Origin: Caballeronia pedi
GTDB lineage: Bacteria > Pseudomonadota > Gammaproteobacteria > Burkholderiales > Burkholderiaceae
Direction: 5' to 3'
Assembly: GCF_001544915.2 (NCBI RefSeq)
Contig: NZ_FCOE02000003.1
Coordinates: 372,001 to 436,000 of the forward strand
DNA length: 64,000 nucleotides
Position numbers and translations under genes: made by a program. How positions within the stretch are numbered: the stretch's first letter is position 1; each line of letters begins with the position of its first letter. This document shows, piece after piece, positions 1 through 8,097 of the stretch. Under the pieces are notes generated by a model that saw only the letters and a list, made by a program, of their open reading frames with translations, was not told the DNA's origin and searched no databases.

Positions 1-897
1 ACGAAGCTGAGTCGTCGCCTTATCGAGACTGTTCGAGGTTGATTCAGCCAACTGACGGTGCTGAGCTTCGCTTGCCGAAACACGACGTAGCTCTTCTGCG
101 GTCTTTCGGACTTCCTCCGTCAAGCTTCTATTCGCCGCTTCGAGGGTGGGAATGCGTCCCACTGCCTCTTCCAGGGTCGCCCGACGTTCATTCGCTTCTT
201 GCAGTTCTTGAGTCGCGGACATCAATCGCACTTCCGCGTCACGGTACTGAATGGTGGTCGATTCAAGACTGACTGACGTTGACTCAGCCAGCTGACGTTG
301 CTGCGCTTCGCTTGCGGACACCCGCCGAAGTTCCTCTTGAGTCTTGCTGAGCTGTTCGTTCAGGCTCGAGTTTGCAACCTCAAGTATCGGTATGCGCGCG
401 GCCTGTTCTTCGAGGGTGGCGCGGCGCTCGTTCGCTTCGTGGAGCTCGCGAGATGCGGATTGCAGTCTTGATTCAACGTCCCGCTGCTGAGCGGTCAATC
501 TATCCACACTCTGCGACGTCGAGTCTGCCAATTGCCGCTGCTGTGCTTCACTAGCGGCCACGCGTCGCAACTCTTCCGACGTCTTTGTAACCCGCTCTCT
601 CAAGTCTGCTTGAGCGGCCTCTAGTCCAGGAATGCGTGCGGCTTGCTCTTCTAAAGTCGCAGTTCGCATGTTTGCTTCGCTAAGTGCGGTGTTGACGCGA
701 GTCGCATCGCTGCTCAGCGTATGAATTTCGGTTTGAAGTTCGCTTACCTTGGTGTTGAGCGAGCTGACCAGTTGTCCTTTCTGGGCTTCGCTTGTAGCAA
801 GGTTACGGAGTTCTTCGTCGCGCGCGTTTAGTCTTTGTTGCAAAGCCTGCACTTCCGACTCAAGGTTCGGAACGCGCAGCGACCGTTCGGTCAGCCT
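1..897 (-). repeat. Tandem 240-bp (80-residue) coding repeats
   Basis: Translating the leftward frame gives successive units of exactly 80 residues starting at 897, 657, 417 and 177. The last unit runs off the window edge. Units 2 to 4 share a start like TLEEQAARIP, a central EELRR plus SEAQ block and an end like LHEANERRA. The first unit is more diverged. The exact periodicity with no indels points to in-frame tandem duplication inside the coiled coil. Confidence 0.85.
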
Positions 898-1173
898 CGC
901 CTGCTCATCGCGACTCCGGTCTAGCTCGGTGCGCGCATCGCCATATTGCTTGAGCGACTGCTCTTGCGCGTTCCTCAGTTCAGCAATTTCTTCGAACGCC
1001 GCTTTAAGCCGCTCGTCCTTTTGTGCACATTCGACTTGTGATGCCACATGGGCCTGAGCAATAGCGCTCTCAATTTGCAGTCGAACGCGTCCTCGCATTA
1101 CAAGCCAGACCATAACGGCGCCCAGCACCAAACCAACAACAAGAAACGCGCTGATAGCTATCGACGAATTCAA
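1..1173 (-). CDS. Membrane-anchored coiled-coil protein, possibly RmuC-like (3' end outside window)
   Basis: The frame stays open from a TTG start at 1173 to the window edge. An in-frame stop lies 27 nt upstream, so the TTG is the likely start. The N-terminus is one hydrophobic segment (AFLVVGLVLGAVMVWLVM) followed by basic residues, and everything after it is charged coiled coil made of 80-residue repeats. This resembles the anchor plus coiled coil of RmuC, a predicted nuclease-like protein that limits recombination at inverted repeats. The RmuC catalytic domain would lie outside the window, so the name is tentative. The gene is on the same strand as zorD, 152 nt downstream of its stop, and could belong to the defence island. 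It could also be an unrelated tropomyosin-like protein. Confidence 0.6.
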   Translation of the reverse strand, partial: MNSSIAISAFLVVGLVLGAVMVWLVMRGRVRLQIESAIAQAHVASQVECAQKDERLKAAFEEIAELRNAQEQSLKQYGDARTELDRSRDEQARLTERSLRVPNLESEVQALQQRLNARDEELRNLATSEAQKGQLVSSLNTKVSELQTEIHTLSSDATRVNTALSEANMRTATLEEQAARIPGLEAAQADLRERVTKTSEELRRVAASEAQQRQLADSTSQSVDRLTAQQRDVESRLQSASRELHEANERRATLEEQAARIPILEVANSSLNEQLSKTQEELRRVSASEAQQRQLAESTSVSLESTTIQYRDAEVRLMSATQELQEANERRATLEEAVGRIPTLEAANRSLTEEVRKTAEELRRVSASEAQHRQLAESTSNSLDKATTQLR

Positions 1174-1325
1174 TTTTGTCCCCGGACCTTGTAAGTTCTA
1201 AGTTTGATTAGTAAGAGCAAGTCCTGCCCCTCCAGTCGACCACGAGCTGGACGGTCACTTCGGCGTGTTGTCCACACACGTTTCAATCTCTCGCGATTTG
1301 AAGCACGCACGACATCAAACGGCAA

Positions 1326-4300
1326 TCAAGCGGCCTGCTCCCAGTAAAGGTGCAGGAATCGCTGCACGTCAGCGTTTGTGACGGGGTATCGCTCGAGCCA
1401 TGCGTCGACCTCCTTCTGTGTGGCAAGGGTAACGTTGTTGCGGCGCGCCTTTTCTCTGGCTGTCTCGTTGAAGAACTGGTTCGTCGCAGCCCATTTTGAG
1501 AAATGCACACCCGGGTGCCGAAGCCTATACTCCGCTTCAGCACACACCACGTCTTTGACGCCCTCGTCGTTCAGGCAGGCGTTGATGGCACCCGAGCTTT
1601 TGCATTGAATGAGGTCTCCGGCATTGCCGGTGAAAGCAACCACATCGACACCGCCGTCGCGGGCCGGTGTCCGGTACACGGTCCGGAAGCCCTTCTTCTG
1701 CCAGACCGCCGCGACATACGCTTCGAAATAGTCCCATTCCATGCGCAGGACATCGTCTAGCGTTACCGCGCGGTTGAAGGTCTCGTCGTTAGCGCCGTCC
1801 GGGATGATGTCCTGGATGTTCCAGTCCGAGGGCATCACGGTGCCTGAGCCGTCGAGCATGTCGTTCGCGAGCCTGCGCTTAGAGTTCAGCAATTCGTTCA
1901 AGCGAACTTCGAACGTCTTGAAATCCTCTGCGCTCACAATGGGCAGGTAGACGAAGACTTCCCGCTTCTGGCCGATGCGATACGCGCGGTCTGTCGCCTG
2001 GTCTTCCTTTGCAGGATTCCAGTTTCGCGTGTAATGGATGACGTGATTGGCCTCCTGGACGTTCACCCCGTAGCCGACGGCGACTGGCGAGAAGATGATG
2101 ACGCCAAATCCCGGCTTCTCCTGAAAAGCGCGAATCTGCTTCTGGCGGCTTGCCACGTGTTTCGCCGAAGCTGTCACGTCGCCATTGATGATGCGCGGGG
2201 GGAATCCGAACGTCTCGTTGATGTAATGGGCGAGCATCTGCTGCGCTTCGCGGAACTCGGCAAAAACGATAGCCTTCTCGCCCTTGCCCTCAATCTGGCG
2301 CAGCGTGTCGAGGAGCCACCCGAGTTTGGGGGCCTCCGCGCGTGCCTGTGCAATTGGCTGCGGCGAGAAACGACCCAGGCCCGGCGCGTGCGGCGCGGTA
2401 CAGATGGAGCGCAAGTATTGCAGCACCCCAAGATGGTTCTTGAACGGAGACGCTGCCGCCTCTTTGTCGCCCTTCTTGAGACCCTTGAACAGATTGACTG
2501 CGCTCGTGTAGTACGTGCGCTGCAGGTTCGACATCGGGATAAGCACAGGAACGATGTGCTTGGGCGGCAACTGCGCGACATCGGTCTTCATGCGGCGCAG
2601 TATCTGCGGCTCAATCAGACCACGCAACTCCTTAACCCGCGCCTTCTCTTCGTCCGTTTCCGCCTCAATCGGTTTGCGATAGCGCCGGCCGAACTCATTG
2701 AGTGCGCCCAGCAGCCCTGCCTGAACGAGGTCGAACAGGCACCACAGGTCAACGAGCGTGTTCTCGACAGGCGTTCCCGTACAGGCCACCTTGAACACCA
2801 CATTCTGCTTTTTGGCCGCGCGAGTGACCATCGAGCTCGGGTTCTTGATTTTCTGCGCTTCGTCGCAGGCCATAATCGACCACTTGACCGCAGCGAACGA
2901 GAACTCGAGGTCTCGAAGCGTCTCGTAGGTCGTCAGCACGATGTTCGCGTCGCCGACCCATCCCGGTTGCAGGAACTTAACGAGGCCTTCCTGTTGCAGC
3001 TTCTCGTCGATGGCCGAGCGCGGCACACGAAGCGACGCGAGATTGTCGCCGTACGCTACGAGAGGCCGAAACGTGCCTTCCTTGAAAAACTTGCCCATTT
3101 CCTCCGCCCAGTTTTCGAGCAGGGAGACTGGCGCCACGATGAGCGCCGGCGGAAGCGCCGGATTGTCCTCAAATGCCCGCGCCATGAACGTTAGTAACTG
3201 GAGCGTCTTTCCCAGGCCCATGTCGTCCGCGATGATGCAGCCGCGACAGTGGTTCGGTGCGTGCTGAAAGAGATGCTGGAGCCACGCGACGCCCTTTTCC
3301 TGGTGTTCCAGCAACTTTGTCTCTGGCCTGAAGCCCGAAGGGAGTGCGGGTACCGGCGCGAAGGTGGTCAGAATCTCCTTGCGCACCTCCTCGTAATCCA
3401 CTGCATCAACGTTGGGCTTCAATAGCAGTTGCTTCGCCTTCAGTCGAGCGGGCTTGTCCTTGGGGTCGCGGGTCTTCGGCGGCTTGTCGTAGCCCTCCCG
3501 AACATCTTTTCCGAAGTTAATGAACGCGTCGAGTATGTCGCGCGCTTCGGTGACAGGGATAGGTTGCGGGAACCCTGGCAATTCAACCGAGGGCTTGCCG
3601 GTGGCCTCCGCCTCCTTAAGCTTGGCGCTCAGTTCGTCCTTGACGTCATCCGTGATAGGCACCGCAACGGGGTCAGTGCTGCCGTCCGGCGTGTACACGA
3701 TGACGTTGACCAAGTGCTCCGGCCACCATTCGTCGCCCTTCTTGGCAATGTACGGCGAGTAGTACGGTTGCTCGAGGCCGATATCGTTGACTCGTGAGGT
3801 GTATGCGCTCAGGTCGTAGACGTCAGCGTGCCTAACCAGAATGCGGGGAGTGTGACGCTCCTCAAGAGCTGTCTTCAAGAGCGAAAGGTGGTCTTCGCTG
3901 TCTCCGAGCAGCTCGAAATCGTACCCTTCCCACGCGTAGAGCTGACGTTCGGCGGCAATGGCGCGCTCAGCGCCCCGGATGAAGTGCTCCAGCTCCGCGT
4001 CGTCTGAAAAGAGCCGCTCCTCAGCAGTCACGCGGTCCGCCAGCGTCACCTCGATAGTCAGTCCGACGGCTTCCGGATATCCAAGCGCGTCGCGGCGGAT
4101 AACCGACGTGAAATGGTCGAAGAAGATGCCAGCCTCAACCTTTGCGCGCTCGAACTGCTCTTCATCGATGACCGCCTTCGCATCCTCGCCGAGTGCGGCG
4201 AACGGGTTGAGCAGAAACGCCTCGGCGCGGCTGCCGGAGACAAGACGCCCCGGCATTTTCCGAATGCTGGACAGCACGGTGTGTACTTCGGGCGTCACGA

Positions 4301-5099
4301 CTACGTGAACTAGGCCCTCGGGCGTGCTGATGTCATAGTGGCTCGGCACCGTCAGGTACGAATCGAAGACCTCGAGCCAGTTCGCGGGTGCACCCTCGAA
4401 GGTCGGGATAATCTCGACCATTCGCGTGGTGTCAGCGCCCGCTTTTCGCGGGATGATGTCAATGGTGTCCGGCGTGACGACAATGCTCTTGTGCAGGAAT
4501 TGGTCGAGGCCTGCTTTTGCCGTGAGCGCGGAGCGGCGAATTTGACCCCAGCGCATCCGGTTCGCACTTTCGCTGCGCTCATCATCTGGGCGCGTCTGAA
4601 ACCGGGCGACCTGCTCCACCGTCTCCCAAACCTCCCGGGAAAGCAAGCGTAGCTGGCCCTTGACCGAGACGAGCGCGCCGTTGCGCGGCACATCTTCGAT
4701 GGAACGGCGAGTGTCGTCGAGCCAACCTGATATGCGAATAGAGAAGTCTGGGTTGATGAGCGAATGGCGGCTTTGGAGTTCGGGCGCGATGCCAGCGGTC
4801 GGCGGGAGCTCCAGTTGGGATAGGCTCCGGGAGAACGCCGGCTCGTCGAGCAGTTTGTACAGGTTCTCCCACGACAGGTGGGCGGTCTCGTCCGTCCCGA
4901 TGGCGAAGCCCTCGTCGTGCAGTTGCATGATGAGCGCGGGGACGGTCGGAGTGGCAAGCGCAGCCGCGCCCGCACGTGAGCCCACGGTCTCGAATGTCCC
5001 GAGGTCGACGCCCTCCGGTCCGAACGCCCTCCACACGGCAGCGGTTTGCGACTGGGCTGCACCGCCGGTATCTGTCTTCCTCTTGAGCCACTTCAACAT
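1326..5099 (-). CDS. zorD: Zorya type I ZorD: SNF2-family helicase with C-terminal Mrr-like nuclease domain
   Basis: This is the effector of a type I Zorya anti-phage system, in which ZorD is a DNA-acting helicase or nuclease recruited after the ZorAB motor senses infection. From the ATG at 5099 the protein has 1257 residues. The SNF2 core shows Walker A DDMGLGKT near residue 626, a DEAQ box near 744 and motif VI DRAYRIGQKR near 1036. The last ~110 residues carry a restriction-endonuclease-like motif, DGGVDVV followed by IQCKSS, as in Mrr-type nucleases (D...QxK). The N-terminal ~600 residues have no motif I recognise. A GTG at 5144 overlapping zorC is an alternative start, but the ATG opens a convincing N-terminus (MLKWLKRK). 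It is the last gene of zorABCD. As I recall, only some ZorD proteins carry the Mrr part. Confidence 0.93.
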   Translation of the reverse strand: MLKWLKRKTDTGGAAQSQTAAVWRAFGPEGVDLGTFETVGSRAGAAALATPTVPALIMQLHDEGFAIGTDETAHLSWENLYKLLDEPAFSRSLSQLELPPTAGIAPELQSRHSLINPDFSIRISGWLDDTRRSIEDVPRNGALVSVKGQLRLLSREVWETVEQVARFQTRPDDERSESANRMRWGQIRRSALTAKAGLDQFLHKSIVVTPDTIDIIPRKAGADTTRMVEIIPTFEGAPANWLEVFDSYLTVPSHYDISTPEGLVHVVVTPEVHTVLSSIRKMPGRLVSGSRAEAFLLNPFAALGEDAKAVIDEEQFERAKVEAGIFFDHFTSVIRRDALGYPEAVGLTIEVTLADRVTAEERLFSDDAELEHFIRGAERAIAAERQLYAWEGYDFELLGDSEDHLSLLKTALEERHTPRILVRHADVYDLSAYTSRVNDIGLEQPYYSPYIAKKGDEWWPEHLVNVIVYTPDGSTDPVAVPITDDVKDELSAKLKEAEATGKPSVELPGFPQPIPVTEARDILDAFINFGKDVREGYDKPPKTRDPKDKPARLKAKQLLLKPNVDAVDYEEVRKEILTTFAPVPALPSGFRPETKLLEHQEKGVAWLQHLFQHAPNHCRGCIIADDMGLGKTLQLLTFMARAFEDNPALPPALIVAPVSLLENWAEEMGKFFKEGTFRPLVAYGDNLASLRVPRSAIDEKLQQEGLVKFLQPGWVGDANIVLTTYETLRDLEFSFAAVKWSIMACDEAQKIKNPSSMVTRAAKKQNVVFKVACTGTPVENTLVDLWCLFDLVQAGLLGALNEFGRRYRKPIEAETDEEKARVKELRGLIEPQILRRMKTDVAQLPPKHIVPVLIPMSNLQRTYYTSAVNLFKGLKKGDKEAAASPFKNHLGVLQYLRSICTAPHAPGLGRFSPQPIAQARAEAPKLGWLLDTLRQIEGKGEKAIVFAEFREAQQMLAHYINETFGFPPRIINGDVTASAKHVASRQKQIRAFQEKPGFGVIIFSPVAVGYGVNVQEANHVIHYTRNWNPAKEDQATDRAYRIGQKREVFVYLPIVSAEDFKTFEVRLNELLNSKRRLANDMLDGSGTVMPSDWNIQDIIPDGANDETFNRAVTLDDVLRMEWDYFEAYVAAVWQKKGFRTVYRTPARDGGVDVVAFTGNAGDLIQCKSSGAINACLNDEGVKDVVCAEAEYRLRHPGVHFSKWAATNQFFNETAREKARRNNVTLATQKEVDAWLERYPVTNADVQRFLHLYWEQAA

Positions 5100-5128
5100 G
5101 TCTTGAACCCCGTCTCTCTTTGTATTTG

Positions 5129-7369
5129 TTAGGCCTGGCGCCACCAGCCTTGGCCTGGGCGGTACTTGAAGCCGTATGCTTGCAGCAAGGGCGTTATGCG
5201 GCTGTCTTCAGGCTGGTCCAGGACGACCCACAGATAGCTCGTCCGCCCACGCATGTCTCGGACAAAAATGTCGTAGTGGCGGCAGAGGTTGAACAGTTCC
5301 TTTTCCTGTTTCGCCCCGAACGGCAAATTAGCGATAGGAACATTCGAGGCCGCCGGAGACGCAGGCGCCGATTGCGAGCCAGCGGTTCCGTCGGCCGAGG
5401 GTCTCGACAGGGCCTGGCGCCACCAGCCCCGACCCGGGCGGTACTTGAAGCCGTATGCTTGCAGCAACGGCGTCATTCGGATGTCATCGGGCCTATCCAG
5501 CACGACCCAAAGATGGCCCGTCCGCTCGCGCATGTCTCGGACAGGAATGTCGTACTCGCGGCAGACGTTGAACAGTTCTTTTTCCTGTGTCGCCCCGAAC
5601 GGCAAATTATCGATGAGCCCATTCGAGGTCGAAGCCGAAGTAGCGGGCGTCGCTGACGCCGGGCTACCGGTGTCGCCGGTCGACGGCCTCGAAATCGACG
5701 GATTGCGCCATGCGCGCGCGCTGCCGTTCTGCCCGGCAGAGCTGACACGGTCCGCAACCCGTTCGACCGGGTTCCCCGCGATAACGGGTGCAGCGGACCT
5801 ATCGGCAGATGGCCAACCAAAATCTTCTTGCTGGGCCGCCATGGAGTCAACGGCCCTCTTCTTCGGCTTATCGCCGGATACTTGAGGCGACCAATGAGTC
5901 GAGGCGGCATCGCTTTGCCTCATCGGCACGGGCATAGGCGTGCCCCGGTCTCTCAAGGCTTGCTCGAAAACGTCTTCCCAGTTCTCGTAGCTGCCGTCCT
6001 TGTGCAGCAGCCGGACAGGCCCGCGCGGGCCATTTGAAAAACTTGAGTTGATGTGGTGTCGAATGGCTTGGGCCGAGATTGCTGTGTCACCGTCCTCAAA
6101 AGGGATGTCACTTGCCCTATAAATAAAGCAGGCATTATTTTCGTGCCCGAACTCCGCAACGACCCAGTCCTTGAACTGCATGAAGAAAGCGTTGTTCTGG
6201 GAGCTACCTCCATTTTGAAGGTTAAGCGTCATGCCCTCCATCAGCTGTCGGACTTCGACCATCGCAGGGTCTTGGCTCGACCGAGCGTCCGGTCCCAATG
6301 CAAACTTCACCTCTCCTACGACGTCTGCATACTTGCTCCAGAAGTCGCGTCGGCGTTCGCGCTTCTTGCGAACGTCTCTAGGCTCGCTCTTGTCTTGCTT
6401 AGCCAGCACGTCAAAGAATTGCTGGATGACATGCAGGTTGAACCAGTTTTTGACCATGTTCCGAGGCTTCAGAGGCACGGTCGCCCAGCCGGTCTTTTTC
6501 TCCGCCTGCAAGGATAGCGGGTTTCCCCAGAAATGCAGGGAAAAGTCGCGCAAGGCGCCGTGAAGCGCCCCGCCGCTGTCCGCGCAGTATGCGGTGAGCA
6601 CTTCAACCAGACCTTGATTGAACACGGCCGGATTCTGAGTTCCGAGGCGCTCGAGAAGCGGCAGCAACTTGGCGATGTAGGGCATGATGCCGACCTTTGC
6701 GGCCGCCCTCACCTGGGCCAATATGACCTGTTCCAAAAGCCAGGATGTGCGCTCGATTCGCAGCGCCTGCTGAAACTGAAGGAATGCTTGTTCATTTCCT
6801 TTGAGCACTTGAAGCGCGAACGCATCGACCGGCGCGCTCGAAAAGAGCTCGGGGTGCGCGGCAAGTTCCGGCACCCACTCTTCCTCGATGCCGTCAGGGT
6901 CACGCAAGCCCTTGGCGCCCGTGTCCAGCCACGAACGAAGCATCTCCCAGTTGGGACGTCCGGTGCCAGAGGCGCCGCGCATCTCGGGGTGGTAGCCAAG
7001 ATATGTGTCGAGGAGCCCCTTGTAGCAGTCGCGAAACACCAACCGGTATTTGCGAAAACGGTCAATACTCGAACGGACGGCGGGAAATCGCTCCCGGTCC
7101 TCAATCAGGCGGAAACGCATCTGCCCAAATGGACGGTCGCAGCCGTGGCTCACTAAAAGCGCGTCGTGTGAGTCCCGTATTCTGCGGTCTTGGCGAAAAC
7201 GCTCGACCGCGTTCGCAATGGCGTCGGGTGGCGTCTTGGGCAGACGCCCTTTGAGTTGCGTGGTCAGCTCGTTAATTTGGTCCTGGAGAGGTTCCGTTGA
7301 CACCCTCATCTGAACAGTGTTATTCCGCTGAGATTCAAGCCGGGCCTGCAAGATTTCGAGGAAGCTCAT
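5129..7369 (-). CDS. zorC: Zorya type I ZorC (EH-signature protein) with duplicated C-terminal domain
   Basis: It is called ZorC from its position between zorB and zorD and its size and composition. ZorC is the accessory DNA-interacting protein of type I Zorya. The ATG at 7369 shares one base with the zorB stop (TGATG) and has GGGAG upstream; an in-frame start at 7390 is less likely. The 746-residue protein has a mostly helical ~500-residue body. A Ser/Ala/Pro-rich linker leads to two 68-residue copies of a domain containing LPFGA, QEKELFN, LWVVLD and YGFKYRPG, ending at the C-terminus. The copies are about 81% identical. The duplicated tail is not a part of ZorC that I know of, and it may bind DNA or a partner. 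Confidence 0.85.
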   Translation of the reverse strand: MSFLEILQARLESQRNNTVQMRVSTEPLQDQINELTTQLKGRLPKTPPDAIANAVERFRQDRRIRDSHDALLVSHGCDRPFGQMRFRLIEDRERFPAVRSSIDRFRKYRLVFRDCYKGLLDTYLGYHPEMRGASGTGRPNWEMLRSWLDTGAKGLRDPDGIEEEWVPELAAHPELFSSAPVDAFALQVLKGNEQAFLQFQQALRIERTSWLLEQVILAQVRAAAKVGIMPYIAKLLPLLERLGTQNPAVFNQGLVEVLTAYCADSGGALHGALRDFSLHFWGNPLSLQAEKKTGWATVPLKPRNMVKNWFNLHVIQQFFDVLAKQDKSEPRDVRKKRERRRDFWSKYADVVGEVKFALGPDARSSQDPAMVEVRQLMEGMTLNLQNGGSSQNNAFFMQFKDWVVAEFGHENNACFIYRASDIPFEDGDTAISAQAIRHHINSSFSNGPRGPVRLLHKDGSYENWEDVFEQALRDRGTPMPVPMRQSDAASTHWSPQVSGDKPKKRAVDSMAAQQEDFGWPSADRSAAPVIAGNPVERVADRVSSAGQNGSARAWRNPSISRPSTGDTGSPASATPATSASTSNGLIDNLPFGATQEKELFNVCREYDIPVRDMRERTGHLWVVLDRPDDIRMTPLLQAYGFKYRPGRGWWRQALSRPSADGTAGSQSAPASPAASNVPIANLPFGAKQEKELFNLCRHYDIFVRDMRGRTSYLWVVLDQPEDSRITPLLQAYGFKYRPGQGWWRQA
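5132..5614 (-). repeat. Direct repeat of a 68-residue domain within zorC
   Basis: Copy 1 is encoded by 5614-5411 and copy 2 by 5335-5132, separated by a 25-residue linker rich in Ser, Ala and Pro. I counted 13 differences in 68 aligned residues. Both copies end in GWWRQA, and the second ends the protein. The similarity suggests a fairly recent tandem duplication. Confidence 0.9.
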
Positions 7370-8097
7370 CAGTTTGCTCCCAGAGCGCAACTTCCAAAGT
7401 TACCGCGAGCCGCTCCCGTGTTCGACGGACGGTGTTCGGCAATACCCAAAAATTCAAGACGCAACTCCACACGCCGGCTATCTTCGTAGGACGATTTCGC
7501 AGCGTTAAACGAATAACCTCCTACGAGGAACAGGTCGCGAACCTGTTCAAGCTCGGCTTGGCTCATCGGCATCTCGTCCGCCGGGGGCTTCGCCAAAAGA
7601 ACACATAGCACGCGTTGGCTGCGTTGTAGGCTCAGATTCAGGTTGTACAGATAGTCGCCTTCCGGGCTTGAAAACCCTTCGACGACAATCTGTTTCAGCC
7701 ACTTTTGCCCGAGCGGGTCACGCGCGATGGTGAGCACCTCCGGAACAAATGAACGCAACAACCTCTGCTGCTGCGGTTTCAGTCCAGAGCTGTTCTTGTC
7801 GAAATGCGCTTTGTCGCCAAAGTCGATGACATTACGTTCGGCATCGACCTTGATGCCTGGGTACTTCGATGCGGCGACCTGGACGCGCTTGAGGAGTTCG
7901 GTAATTTCGCGGTCCCGTTCCGCTTTAAGTCGTTCCGCCTCGCTCACCTGCTTAGTCACCGCGAGGAGCGTGACCGACATGGTGACCAGAAACAGCACCA
8001 TAAGCGCAGTCATCAAATCCGCGTAGCTTATCCAGAACGGCTTTTCTGCTTCGCCCTTGCCGCCCCGTTTCAGAACGATGCGTGAGCTCAACATCAA
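7369..8097 (-). CDS. zorB: Zorya ZorB: MotB-like motor subunit with OmpA-like peptidoglycan-binding domain
   Basis: ZorB anchors the Zorya inner-membrane ion-driven motor to peptidoglycan. In 242 residues there is a short cytoplasmic start, one transmembrane helix beginning SYADLMTALMVLF, which contains the aspartate expected for ion translocation in MotB/TolR/ExbD proteins, a short coiled-coil plug-like stretch, and an OmpA/MotB C-domain (VIDFGDKAHFD, then VEGFSSPEGD and DSRRVELRLEF). The start overlaps the zorA stop by 4 nt (ATGA), so the two are translationally coupled. Length and layout fit known ZorB proteins. Confidence 0.95.
   Translation of the reverse strand: MMLSSRIVLKRGGKGEAEKPFWISYADLMTALMVLFLVTMSVTLLAVTKQVSEAERLKAERDREITELLKRVQVAASKYPGIKVDAERNVIDFGDKAHFDKNSSGLKPQQQRLLRSFVPEVLTIARDPLGQKWLKQIVVEGFSSPEGDYLYNLNLSLQRSQRVLCVLLAKPPADEMPMSQAELEQVRDLFLVGGYSFNAAKSSYEDSRRVELRLEFLGIAEHRPSNTGAARGNFGSCALGAN

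Noticed and set aside
1..897. 240-bp periodic repeat as a CRISPR-like or satellite array
   Set aside because: The repeats are coding, diverged at the DNA level and in a continuous reading frame, without spacers.
2034..3194. 386-codon open frame on the plus strand inside zorD
   Set aside because: It is antisense to the helicase core and exists because of biased codon use on the other strand. It has no motifs or ribosome-binding site.
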